DNA from: CAZUSU01 sp964623315
Lineage (GTDB): Bacteria; Patescibacteriota; Patescibacteriia; Magasanikbacterales; 2-02-FULL-50-9b
Length of the DNA stretch: 17,660 bases
Reading direction: 5' to 3'
Assembly (NCBI GenBank): GCA_964623315.1
Contig: CAZUSU010000037.1
Location: forward strand, 1 to 17,660
In this document: one piece after another, positions 1 through 6,555 of the stretch
Position numbering within the stretch: position 1 is the stretch's first letter
How the letters are laid out: each line of letters starts with the position of its first letter
Made by a program: the position numbers and the translations under genes
Notes under the pieces: model-generated
Told to the model about the DNA's origin: nothing
The model's database searches: none
The model's input: the letters and a program-made list of their open reading frames with translations, nothing else

Positions 1-1
1 C

Positions 2-313
2 TCGGTAAATTATGTTACCGGCCCAAACATTTCATGCGCGCAAGGGTATGTATGCTGTAGTCAAACTGCGGCAAGTGCAGTAACAAAAGCAAAGATCGAT
101 TACACATTTTGCTCCGCAAAATCATGCGCAGAAGTTATTAAATCCGACTGTCCACAATATCAAGGTTATACGGACAAAAACGTGTGTAACGATTCCATCA
201 AGTGCGACTCATCAGGCAAAGCGTATTGCACCGTTGGAACGGCGTGCAAAGACCCGAAAGTGCCGCTTCTGGGATATGCTTGTGGAAAAGGGTACTCGTG
301 TTGTATTCCTTAA
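2..313 (+). CDS. C-terminal part of a cysteine-rich, probably secreted protein (5' end outside window)
   Basis: The frame starting at base 2 is open to a TAA at 311-313, giving 103 residues with no start codon in the window, so this is the tail of a longer gene. It contains 13 cysteines. An eight-residue pattern, C-x-x-G-Y-x-C-C, occurs twice: CAQGYVCC near the start and CGKGYSCC just before the end. Such density and spacing are typical of disulfide-stabilised extracellular modules, so export is inferred; the signal peptide would lie upstream. It sits directly in front of the pilin array with 48 bp between its stop and the next start, so it may belong to the same surface-appendage locus. No family is recognised. 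That the frame is coding is fairly secure; the function is unknown. Confidence 0.7.
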   Translation, partial: SVNYVTGPNISCAQGYVCCSQTAASAVTKAKIDYTFCSAKSCAEVIKSDCPQYQGYTDKNVCNDSIKCDSSGKAYCTVGTACKDPKVPLLGYACGKGYSCCIP

Positions 314-323
314 ACCGCGAGTG

Positions 324-332
324 TGCTATAAT
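324..332 (+). promoter_or_regulatory. Extended -10 promoter of first pilin gene
   Basis: TGC followed by a perfect TATAAT (327-332) gives an extended -10. No good -35 lies at normal spacing. The predicted transcript starts near 339, leaving a leader of about 23 nt without a recognisable Shine-Dalgarno. Confidence 0.6.
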
Positions 333-361
333 AATTAACAACTTATTCATCATAAACCTCT

Positions 362-772
362 ATGAAGCAATTTACAAAATTCGCCTCGTTGGCAACGGCC
401 GCGACCATGGCCACGTCCCTGTTAATTAGTCCGGTGTTCGCACAAGAAGGTGTTTTGGTCCCCGGTGACCTTGGTCTCAAGACCATTCAGCAACAGGCCG
501 GTTTTGGTAGCAGTAATATTTACCAGACGGTCGGCCAGATCATCCGTATTATTCTGTCACTGCTCGGAATCGTTGCCATTGTGTTGGTCATTTACGGCGG
601 CTTCAAGTGGATGACGGCCGGTGGTAGCGAAGAAAAAGTAGAAGAAGCAAAAAAGATTTTGCTTTCCGGCGCCATTGGTATGGTTATTATCTTGTCTGCA
701 TACGCATTGTCGTCGTTCGTGCTTGGTTCACTACTAACGGTGACGGGCGCCAAGGGTTTCAGCGGCGTTTGA
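362..772 (+). CDS. T4SS pilin / VirB2-TrbC-like small membrane protein, paralog 1
   Basis: A 136-residue protein. It has a signal peptide (about residues 1-27, ending VFA-QEG) and two hydrophobic helices (about 58-83 and 100-125) separated by a short cytoplasmic loop with the signature GGFKWMTAGGSEEKVEEAKK. This is the layout of VirB2/TrbC pilins and of the 'T4SS pilin' family common in CPR genomes. In known systems such proteins are processed by signal peptidase and either polymerise into a conjugative-type pilus or form membrane pools. It is the first of four paralogs in this window. Its stop (770-772) precedes the promoter of paralog 2. No ATPase, VirB or relaxase genes are visible here, so a complete secretion system cannot be claimed. 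Confidence 0.85.
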   Translation: MKQFTKFASLATAATMATSLLISPVFAQEGVLVPGDLGLKTIQQQAGFGSSNIYQTVGQIIRIILSLLGIVAIVLVIYGGFKWMTAGGSEEKVEEAKKILLSGAIGMVIILSAYALSSFVLGSLLTVTGAKGFSGV

Positions 773-793
773 TTCGTCTACCCAAAAGAAATC

Positions 794-802
794 TGGTATA
801 CT
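794..802 (+). promoter_or_regulatory. Extended -10 promoter of second pilin gene
   Basis: TGG plus TATACT (797-802), 38 nt before the ATG at 841. No convincing -35 at 16-18 bp spacing. The predicted start point, about 808-810, falls at the first bases of the 806-830 stem-loop. Confidence 0.55.
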
Positions 803-805
803 ATG

Positions 806-840
806 AACCGGGTGCAGAATGCATCCGGTTTATTTCTTTT
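806..840 (+). promoter_or_regulatory. 5'-terminal stem-loop followed by U-rich run, ahead of pilin 2
   Basis: Bases 806-816 pair with 820-830 (11 pairs, one G-U, GAA triloop). TATTTCTTTT (831-840) and then the ATG at 841 follow directly. Read from the promoter at 797-802, the hairpin would be the very 5' end of the pilin 2 mRNA. Read from pilin 1, it resembles an intrinsic terminator or attenuator. Confidence 0.6.
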
Positions 841-1254
841 ATGCATATAAATTGGAAACAGGTGTGGACCACCGGTGTGGTGGCGGTAAGTTTTGGCACA
901 ACGGCAGTAATGGCATATGCCGCAGATCCATATGGCTTGGACGCCACGGCAAATCAAACGCCGTTTGCCGAAGCCGTTAAAGCAAAAAAGACGTTGCCGC
1001 AAGTGGTGGGCGATGTTATTTCTGTAGCGCTTTCGTTAATCGGTCTGTTGTTTTTAGGCCTCGCGCTGTACGGCGGATTTAAGTGGATGACGGCGCAAGG
1101 CAATGAAAAGGACGTTCAAATTGGACGCGATACGCTAATCAACGCCACCATCGGCATCATTTTAATTGTGTCTGCGTACGTTATTACGAATTTTATTTTC
1201 ACGGACGTCGTGTCGCAAATTAACGCGCCATCTGCCGGACCCGCGCAAAAATAA
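841..1254 (+). CDS. T4SS pilin / VirB2-TrbC-like small membrane protein, paralog 2
   Basis: The frame is open from 769, but ATG 841 is chosen. It lies downstream of the extended -10 at 797-802 and begins a proper signal peptide (MHINWKQVWTTG... ending AYA-ADP). The resulting 137-residue protein has two hydrophobic helices flanking the loop GGFKWMTAQGNEKDVQIGRD, the same signature as the other paralogs. Before the first helix it carries KKTLPQVVGDVISV, close to KTLPQIVGGIINV in paralog 4. Paralog 3 starts 2 nt after its stop, so the two are certainly co-transcribed. The role is inferred to be a pilus or membrane-channel subunit. Confidence 0.85.
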   Translation: MHINWKQVWTTGVVAVSFGTTAVMAYAADPYGLDATANQTPFAEAVKAKKTLPQVVGDVISVALSLIGLLFLGLALYGGFKWMTAQGNEKDVQIGRDTLINATIGIILIVSAYVITNFIFTDVVSQINAPSAGPAQK

Positions 1255-1256
1255 GT

Positions 1257-1649
1257 ATGTTGCTGTGGGCGCTCACGTGGGGACAGGTACAAGGAATTAC
1301 GCGCGAGGGCGGTGAGCGTGCTTTTGGGCCGGCCGTGTCATTGCCGGTTTTGTTTGGTCGCGTGGTGAATATTGGTTTGGGCCTGCTCGGGCTTGTTTTT
1401 TTGTGTTACTGCATTTATGCCGGCTATAAATGGATGACGGCGCGGGGCTCGGAAAAGGACGTTTCAGATGCAAAGGAAACGTTGAAAAATTCAATTATTG
1501 GTTTGATTTTGATTGCTGTGGCGTACGCCATTTCGTCGTTTATAACGAGCGAAGTGTTCAATGTAGTGCAGGATGCGGCGCCAGAACCCAACCAAATTGA
1601 AGTACCGGCAAATGACGGCGTGCCAGAACCGAATCAGGCGAACGTCTAA
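1257..1649 (+). CDS. T4SS pilin / VirB2-TrbC-like small membrane protein, paralog 3
   Basis: A 130-residue protein starting 2 nt after the stop of paralog 2. The N-terminus (MLLWALTWGQVQG) is a short hydrophobic leader rather than a full signal peptide. Two hydrophobic helices (about residues 31-55 and 76-100) flank AGYKWMTARGSEKDVSDAKE. The tail is acidic and repeats PEPNQ twice (APEPNQ, VPEPNQ), which no other paralog has; it may be exposed or serve as an interaction tail. The gene ends 3 nt from the convergent coiled-coil gene. The shortened leader could mean processing different from its neighbours. Confidence 0.85.
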   Translation: MLLWALTWGQVQGITREGGERAFGPAVSLPVLFGRVVNIGLGLLGLVFLCYCIYAGYKWMTARGSEKDVSDAKETLKNSIIGLILIAVAYAISSFITSEVFNVVQDAAPEPNQIEVPANDGVPEPNQANV

Positions 1650-1652
1650 TCT

Positions 1653-1940
1653 TTAGATCAGCCCGACATGCTGTTCAACGCGCGTGAGTCGCACACCGAA
1701 AAACGTAACCTCTTGGTTATATTTTTTTAACTCTGCGATGGTTTGGTCTTCGCGCGTAAAAACGTCGTCGCGGAACTGACGCATTTCATGAGACAGATCA
1801 TCAAATTTGTCGTTTGTTTCGTTGAGACGCTGATCCACCAGATCAAAGCGTCGGTCCATTTCATTCCGTAAGCCGGACACTTCTTCCCGTACAATTACAC
1901 GGACTTCATCGAGCAGTGGTCTAAATTCCTCCTGTGTCAT
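1653..1940 (-). CDS. Small coiled-coil protein, function unknown
   Basis: A 95-residue, highly charged protein. Residues about 10-75 form continuous heptads (e.g. LRNEMDRRFDLVDQRLNET, KFDDLSHEMRQF), followed by a final helix with VRLTRVEQHVGLI. No signal peptide or membrane segment. Short coiled-coil proteins of this type are frequent in CPR genomes, where none has a firm function. It is convergent with pilin 3 (3 nt between stops) and has its own near-consensus promoter. An AGGAGG stretch lies inside the coding region at codons 3-5 rather than upstream, so it cannot act as the ribosome-binding site for this start. Confidence 0.7.
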   Translation of the reverse strand: MTQEEFRPLLDEVRVIVREEVSGLRNEMDRRFDLVDQRLNETNDKFDDLSHEMRQFRDDVFTREDQTIAELKKYNQEVTFFGVRLTRVEQHVGLI

Positions 1941-1966
1941 ATGAATAAAAAAATGATTATAGTTTG

Positions 1967-1994
1967 ATTATATCAGATGACTTTTTGTTGTCAA
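1967..1994 (-). promoter_or_regulatory. Consensus sigma-70-type promoter of the coiled-coil gene
   Basis: On the minus strand a perfect TTGACA (1994-1989), 16-bp spacer and perfect TATAAT (1972-1967). A second TATAAT lies at 1961-1956. The predicted start near 1960 gives a leader of about 20 nt. Confidence 0.8.
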
Positions 1995-2012
1995 GAAACC
2001 ACACTAATGCGT

Positions 2013-2167
2013 ATATCATCCGTTTTTGTGCGTTTTTTGGAAACACTCGCGTCGCTCCTGCGGCGACGCTCGTTCTGTCCTCGCCGCGCTCGTCGCACGT
2101 ATACGACGTGCGACGCCAAGCTCGCGCGGCTGTGGATGTTCCCAAAACGCACAAAAACGGATGATAT
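2013..2167. repeat. 155-bp cruciform element with 24-bp perfect terminal inverted repeats
   Basis: Bases 2013-2036 are the exact reverse complement of 2144-2167. Inside are two GC-rich hairpins: 2049-2055 with 2063-2069, and 2091-2100 with 2106-2115. Shared inner boxes GGAAACAC (left) and GTTCCC (right) recur in the element at 11949-12088. Short open frames on both strands merely follow the symmetry and are not considered genes. No target-site duplication is obvious. It may be a MITE-like non-autonomous element or a structured RNA region. Confidence 0.8.
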
Positions 2168-2211
2168 CCACAGCACTGTTATTGACGTCTATCGCATAGT
2201 TCAACGAAAGT

Positions 2212-2220
2212 TGTTATACT
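2212..2220 (+). promoter_or_regulatory. Extended -10 promoter of fourth pilin gene
   Basis: TGT plus TATACT (2215-2220), 21 nt before ATG 2242. A TTGACG at 2182-2187 is too far upstream (27 bp) to be its -35. Confidence 0.5.
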
Positions 2221-2241
2221 ATATCCAGTTTTAAAAACACT

Positions 2242-2670
2242 ATGAACATCAAACAAAAACTTTTTGCTGCAGGTATGGCAGCGAGCATGGGAATTACAAT
2301 GATAAGTTCTGGCTCCGTATTCGCAGGTCATAATACAGATCATAAAGTAGGAACAGTTGACAATCCTTTTAATAGAGCAACTAATAATCTAAAACAGGCT
2401 GGTAAAGAATCTGGTATTGAAACTACAAAGACCCTGCCTCAAATTGTAGGTGGAATTATTAATGTTTTTCTTGGTATATTGGGTATAGTATTTTTGGTGC
2501 TTGCAATTTATGCCGGCTACAAGTGGATGACGGCGCAAGGTGAGGAAAAGGCCGTGACCGATGCAAAGACCACGCTCACAAATTCAATTATCGGTTTAAT
2601 AATTATTGCCGGTGCGTACGCAATTTCTGACTTTGTGATCAAAGGTATTTTTGATGCCGTTTCGCAATAA
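2242..2670 (+). CDS. T4SS pilin / VirB2-TrbC-like small membrane protein, paralog 4
   Basis: A 142-residue protein. It has a signal peptide (about residues 1-29, ending VFA-GHN), a longer polar mature N-terminus, then two hydrophobic helices flanking AGYKWMTAQGEEKAVTDAKT. The DNA is a mosaic. From the start to about 2505 it is AT-rich with many A/T-ending codons. From about 2510 the codons and bases become GC-richer and closely follow paralogs 2 and 3 through the signature loop and second helix. Gene conversion between paralogs is a likely cause. It is separated from the other three by the coiled-coil gene and the 155-bp element and has its own promoter. Confidence 0.85.
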   Translation: MNIKQKLFAAGMAASMGITMISSGSVFAGHNTDHKVGTVDNPFNRATNNLKQAGKESGIETTKTLPQIVGGIINVFLGILGIVFLVLAIYAGYKWMTAQGEEKAVTDAKTTLTNSIIGLIIIAGAYAISDFVIKGIFDAVSQ

Positions 2671-2703
2671 GTTCCTTCGTTTGTACAAAACAGCGCCGCC
2701 CTT

Positions 2704-2865
2704 GAGCCTGTCCAAAATCTTCCCCCTGTCATAAAAATCCAAATTTTTGGCTACAAAACATCGTCTCGCCTTCAACGTAATACCATTACGTTTCATGCTC
2801 CGACTCGTTTTTCGCCGAAAAACTTTGATTTTTATAACGGGTACCACGAGATTTTAGACAGGCTC
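2704..2865. repeat. 162-bp imperfect palindromic element
   Basis: The ends, 2704-2720 and 2849-2865, are inverted copies of GAGCCTGTCYAAAATCT with one mismatch. Further in, 2731-2750 pairs with 2816-2835 with few mismatches. The centre is AACGTAAT (2774-2781), ACC, ATTACGTT (2785-2792). Almost the whole element could extrude as a single hairpin. It fills the gap between pilin 4 and the sigma factor gene. A MITE-like element is the likeliest reading; it could also act as a transcript 3' end. Confidence 0.75.
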
Positions 2866-2877
2866 TCTCGGGCGGTC

Positions 2878-2906
2878 TTGTTTTTTTAGGCGCTCTGCCC
2901 AATACT
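2878..2906 (+). promoter_or_regulatory. Putative promoter of the ECF sigma operon, leaderless
   Basis: TTGTTT (2878-2883), 17-bp spacer and AATACT (2901-2906). Only 6 nt separate the -10 from ATG 2913, so the predicted first base of the mRNA is the A of the start codon. The hexamers are imperfect. An ECF-type autoregulated promoter could not be recognised. Confidence 0.45.
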
Positions 2907-2912
2907 AGCGTC

Positions 2913-3404
2913 ATGACCGACCTTGTTTCCATAGAAAAAATCATGTTTGCGTGGGAGCGCAAGATTTATGGCTATATTTATCGCATGGTAAACAACCGCG
3001 ATGATGCGGCTGATTTGACGCAGGAGGTGTTTATTAAAGTGTATAAACGGCTGGATTCAGCCAAGCCAGCCACACTTAAGCCGTGGCTCTACACCATTGC
3101 CACCAACACGGTGTACGATTTTTTTCGTAAGAAACGCGGCACGAAGGAATCCTTTATAATTAGCGACCCCGAACACCCCTTTGAAACTTCTGACCCCTTT
3201 GATGCGTATATACCTTTAGAAGAGCGGCTTGATGTAGAACAGGCGCTCTCAAAAATAAAGCCGGAATACCGCACCGTTTTGTTGCTATTTTATCGCGACC
3301 AACTGTCGCTTGAGGAAATGGCCACCACGCTGGGGCGGCCGGTAAATACTATTAAGACGCTGGTGCGCCGTGCGCGCATCGCGGTAAAAGAATTCTATGC
3401 ATGA
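2913..3404 (+). CDS. ECF-family RNA polymerase sigma factor
   Basis: A 163-residue protein of normal ECF length. Region sigma-2 spans about residues 10-76, with the conserved DDAADLTQEVFIKVYKRL and WLYTIATNTVYDFFRKK (core-polymerase and -10 contacts). A variable linker (77-105) follows, then region sigma-4 at about 108-158 (LSKIKPEYRTVLLLFYRDQ, LSLEEMATTLGRPVNTIKT, RRAR), the -35-binding helix-turn-helix. The next gene starts inside its last codons (8-nt overlap, ATGCATGA), so translation is coupled. The downstream membrane protein is the natural anti-sigma candidate, and the third gene a likely envelope output or sensor partner. Confidence 0.93.
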   Translation: MTDLVSIEKIMFAWERKIYGYIYRMVNNRDDAADLTQEVFIKVYKRLDSAKPATLKPWLYTIATNTVYDFFRKKRGTKESFIISDPEHPFETSDPFDAYIPLEERLDVEQALSKIKPEYRTVLLLFYRDQLSLEEMATTLGRPVNTIKTLVRRARIAVKEFYA

Positions 3405-3774
3405 CGTTTCAGACGGCATCAAACAAATGGCAGAAATCCAATTTCCGGAAGGGCTTCATGGGCGTATTATGCGTCAGTTAATGTTCCTCAAGTTTCGTGT
3501 GCCATTTTTGGTGATCAGCTCCCTGCTCGTTGCCAATCTGGTCGTCAATGGCTGGCGTTTGTGGGAACGTCTTCTAGAAGAACAAGCGCCGCTGTTATTT
3601 TCAATTTTGTTTGAAAATGCAGAACTGACGTTAGAATTTCTTGCTCAAATTTCGCAAACCACGTTGGATGTCGTTCCCCTGCCCGTTGCCATTACCTTAA
3701 TACTCAACGCATTGGCGCTCGGGTATGTGTTGCGCCTGCGCACCTTTTATTCAACTTCATTACAAACCATATGA
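3397..3774 (+). CDS. Small membrane protein, probable anti-sigma factor
   Basis: A 125-residue protein with a short cytoplasmic N-terminus (about 1-32, containing FPEGLHGRIMRQL, similar in style to sigma-binding tails of membrane anti-sigmas) and two hydrophobic segments (about 33-52 and 92-113) enclosing a roughly 40-residue loop. It overlaps the sigma gene by 8 nt and the next gene by 4 nt (ATGA at 3771-3774), so all three are translated together. The anti-sigma role rests on position and topology. No zinc-finger HxxxCxxC motif is present and no domain is recognised with certainty. Confidence 0.65.
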   Translation: MHDVSDGIKQMAEIQFPEGLHGRIMRQLMFLKFRVPFLVISSLLVANLVVNGWRLWERLLEEQAPLLFSILFENAELTLEFLAQISQTTLDVVPLPVAITLILNALALGYVLRLRTFYSTSLQTI

Positions 3775-4784
3775 ACAAATACTCACTCCATACACTGCTC
3801 GTTATTGGTTCGTCATTATTAATTCCGGCAAGCGCCATGGCGCAAACTACCACGACGCCGCCAGTGGTTCTGCCACAAGAACCGCAGGTAACGGTGCAAG
3901 CCGCACCTGCCGAGGCGACTCCCGCCGACATAGAAAAACAGACGCGCGCCGATGTTTTGCTGGCCACGGGCCAACGTCTCATTGTTGAACGTTTGTATGC
4001 GCTCGCCCGTCTTAAAGTTGACGTACAATTCAACAAGAGCATTAACGAAACGCAACGCGCCGCGCTGTTCGCTGATATTGACGCCAAGAGCTCGGAACTG
4101 ACCGCCATGAGTCAGAATTTAAAAACCGGTGGCTATGATGTGCCCACATTGAAAACAAAAATCAACGGCATTTACGCGGATTATCGCATATTCGCCGTAT
4201 TTATTCCTAAAATTCGGTTGACGATGGCGCTTGATGCTCAACTGAATCACGCAACTAAAATTGAAGAACAGTTTGCGGCTAATCCAACGGCGGTGACGGA
4301 CGCCGCGCGTGCTAAATTGACCGATGCCAAAACAAAAATTGGTGCCGCAATGGTTGCCGTTGGCGCGCTAAAGCCGTCCGACTACAGAGACACGAGCAAT
4401 AAAGTGATAGATGAAACGCGGGCAACGATAAAATCAGTCAACGATCTGTTCCGTGAAATCCGCACGGCGCTTGGTGCAAAGGTAACCGAAATTAACAAAG
4501 CGGCCAAAGAGGCGCGCAATGCCGCCATCAAAGCCGCGATTGACGCGCGCGATTCAGCGTTCCGCGCCGCAAATATTGCGTACCACACCGCCATGATTGA
4601 AGCGCAAAAGCTGACGGACAAAAAAGCGCGCAAAGATGCGGCCCGCGCCGCACAGGAAACGTTCAAAAAAGCCCAGCGCACGGCTCAAGAAACATTTCGC
4701 GATGCAGTGAAAGGTCTTCAGCGCGGCTGGAAGGAATATAAAAAGGAAAATAAAAAGGAGCAGAAAAAAGATCGCGACAATTAA
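3771..4784 (+). CDS. Secreted alpha-helical protein of the sigma-factor operon, function unknown
   Basis: A 337-residue protein with a clear signal peptide (MNKYSLHTLLVIGSSLLIPA, cleavage near SAMA-QT, residue 24) and a Thr/Pro/Ala-rich linker (25-55). The body is almost entirely helical. The C-terminal third (about 235-337) is a basic, Ala/Lys/Arg-rich coiled coil ending in KKENKKEQKKDRDN. It starts within the stop of the putative anti-sigma gene (ATGA overlap). It may be the extracytoplasmic effector or sensor whose expression the sigma factor controls. The lysine-rich tail could bind wall polymer or nucleic acid; this is speculation. Confidence 0.75.
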   Translation: MNKYSLHTLLVIGSSLLIPASAMAQTTTTPPVVLPQEPQVTVQAAPAEATPADIEKQTRADVLLATGQRLIVERLYALARLKVDVQFNKSINETQRAALFADIDAKSSELTAMSQNLKTGGYDVPTLKTKINGIYADYRIFAVFIPKIRLTMALDAQLNHATKIEEQFAANPTAVTDAARAKLTDAKTKIGAAMVAVGALKPSDYRDTSNKVIDETRATIKSVNDLFREIRTALGAKVTEINKAAKEARNAAIKAAIDARDSAFRAANIAYHTAMIEAQKLTDKKARKDAARAAQETFKKAQRTAQETFRDAVKGLQRGWKEYKKENKKEQKKDRDN

Positions 4785-4802
4785 CATTCGTCGGTCTAAC
4801 AA

Positions 4803-4841
4803 TAAAAAAACTAGCCCCGAAATGGGGGCTAGTTTTTTTAT
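4803..4841 (+). terminator. Bidirectional intrinsic terminator
   Basis: CTAGCCCC (4811-4818) pairs with GGGGCTAG (4825-4832), preceded by A7 and followed by T7. It closes the sigma-factor operon. The flanking A and T runs would let it work on both strands. Confidence 0.9.
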
Positions 4842-4869
4842 TGCATGTTACTCAAAAGACGGGTAATAT
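4841..4869 (+). promoter_or_regulatory. Possible promoter of gltX
   Basis: TTGCAT (4841-4846), 17-bp spacer and TAATAT (4864-4869) lie between the terminator and ATG 4888. Both hexamers are imperfect. Confidence 0.35.
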
Positions 4870-4887
4870 GGGTCAAGTAGATAATTT

Positions 4888-6534
4888 ATGAATTTTGAGG
4901 GACAAAAACTCGCCGACATCCTTTTTCCCGATGTTTCAAAAACACCGGCAGATTTATTACGGCAATTTCCTGCGCGTCCGTTGCCTACCGATGCCGCCGT
5001 AACACGCTTCGCTCCTAGTCCTACCGGTTTTGCGCATCTTGGTGCGTTATACACTGCGCTCATCGCACAGCGCATTGCACAACAGTCCGGCGGCCTGTTT
5101 TTTTTGCGCATTGAAGACACAGACAAAGAGCGCGAGATTGAAAATGGGATACAAATTTTAACTGACGCGTTGGAACATTTTGGTTTGCATCCGGACGAGG
5201 GGGTACGTGCCGACGGCACATCGTTTGGCGACTATGGCCCGTATCTGCAAAGTGCGCGCCGCGACCTGTATCGGGTATTTGCCAAAGAACTGGTGCGTCG
5301 CGGCCGCGCATACCCCTGTTTTTGCACGCCGGCGCAACTGGCCCAGCAACGCGAGCGTCAAGAATTACAAAAAACACGCACAGGATATTACGGTGTGTGG
5401 GCAGTGCACCGCGATGCGTCTTTAGAAGATGCGGCTGAGCGTATTACTGCCGGAGAACCGTTTGCTTTGCGTCTGCGCTCTGGCTCCATTGCCAATCGTC
5501 AACCGGAAACGAATGATCTGATAAAAGGGCGCCTCCATCTTCAACCGAACGACCAAGATGCCGTTCTCCTAAAATCAGACGGACTCCCCACCTATCATTT
5601 TGCGCACGTTGTTGATGATACGCTTATGCGCGTGACGCACGTTATTCGTGGGGACGAATGGCTTTCATCCGTACCGTTACATCTGGAACTGTTTTCTGCA
5701 TTTGATTTGTCGGCGCCGCACTACGCACACCTAGCGCCCATCATGAAAATGGACGGTACCAGCAAACGCAAATTGAGCAAACGCAAAGATCCGGAGGCGG
5801 ACGTGGCGTTTTTTGTGCGCGCCGGATATCCATCTGATGCAATCAGGGAGTATTTATTAAATTTGGCAAATTCAAATTTTGAGGACTGGCGGCGTGCAAA
5901 CCCCACAGAGCCGCACACCTCCTTTATTCTTGACCTTGCTAAAACAAATGCGTCAGGCGCGTTGTTTGATATAATAAAATTAAACGACATTTCAAAACAG
6001 GTGATCGCGCGGATGACAGCGGACGAACTATTTCATGCCGTTGTTGCGTGGGCAGAGCAATTTGAGCCGTTGTTTGCACAGCGCCTGCGCGAAAATGAAT
6101 CCTATAGCCATGCAATTTTTGGTATTGAGCGTCAAGCTGTGCCGGCGCGCAAGGATATAGCGCGATGGGAAGAAGTTTTTCCTTCTGTCGCCTATTTTTT
6201 TGATGAGGTATTTGCCGCCGCGCCTCGCGAAGAATTTCCGGAATGCGTGCGCGCTGATGCGCCAGAAATTATTCGTGCGTTTATTGCTTCCTATAATGCC
6301 GCCGACACGCGTGATGCATGGATGGAAAAATTGCGCGCGGTGGCAGAGCAATTTAATTGCGCGCCCGACACTAAAACATTTAAGGCACAGCCGCAAAAAT
6401 TTCGTGGCCATCTGGGTGACATCGCCGGCGTTTTGCGTATAGCCGTAAGCGGGCGCGCCGCAACGCCGGATTTGTTTGAAGTGATGCAAGTGTTGGGAGA
6501 AAAACGAATAGCGAAGCGATTAAATTCCGGCTAA
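4888..6534 (+). CDS. gltX: Glutamate--tRNA ligase (GluRS), class Ic
   Basis: A 548-residue protein that charges tRNA-Glu with glutamate using ATP in the cytoplasm. The HIGH-type motif is at 41-52 (FAPSPTGFAHLG) and the KMSKS equivalent is KLSKR at 295-299. Between them are the conserved LRIEDTDKER (74-83), YHFAHVVDD (236-244) and HVIRGDEWLSS (251-261) blocks of the GluRS catalytic core. The APSPTG context favours GluRS over GlnRS. The C-terminal part (about 330-548) is the helical anticodon-binding region, somewhat longer than in E. coli (471 aa overall). Whether it is the non-discriminating type that also charges tRNA-Gln cannot be read by eye. It is preceded by the terminator at 4803-4841, so it is transcribed alone. 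Confidence 0.95.
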   Translation: MNFEGQKLADILFPDVSKTPADLLRQFPARPLPTDAAVTRFAPSPTGFAHLGALYTALIAQRIAQQSGGLFFLRIEDTDKEREIENGIQILTDALEHFGLHPDEGVRADGTSFGDYGPYLQSARRDLYRVFAKELVRRGRAYPCFCTPAQLAQQRERQELQKTRTGYYGVWAVHRDASLEDAAERITAGEPFALRLRSGSIANRQPETNDLIKGRLHLQPNDQDAVLLKSDGLPTYHFAHVVDDTLMRVTHVIRGDEWLSSVPLHLELFSAFDLSAPHYAHLAPIMKMDGTSKRKLSKRKDPEADVAFFVRAGYPSDAIREYLLNLANSNFEDWRRANPTEPHTSFILDLAKTNASGALFDIIKLNDISKQVIARMTADELFHAVVAWAEQFEPLFAQRLRENESYSHAIFGIERQAVPARKDIARWEEVFPSVAYFFDEVFAAAPREEFPECVRADAPEIIRAFIASYNAADTRDAWMEKLRAVAEQFNCAPDTKTFKAQPQKFRGHLGDIAGVLRIAVSGRAATPDLFEVMQVLGEKRIAKRLNSG

Positions 6535-6537
6535 AAT

Positions 6538-6555
6538 AAAAAAAGACCCGCACAT
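6538..6555 (-). terminator. 3' strand of terminator stem plus U7
   Basis: The 3' half of the outer stem (6555-6545) is followed by seven T on the minus strand (6544-6538). It also serves as the only visible transcript end for the ligase gene at 6770-8899. Confidence 0.65.

Noticed and set aside
1964..2234. Several overlapping short frames on both strands
   Set aside because: They lie inside or beside the 155-bp inverted-repeat element and mirror each other, as expected from symmetry; no start signals or motifs.
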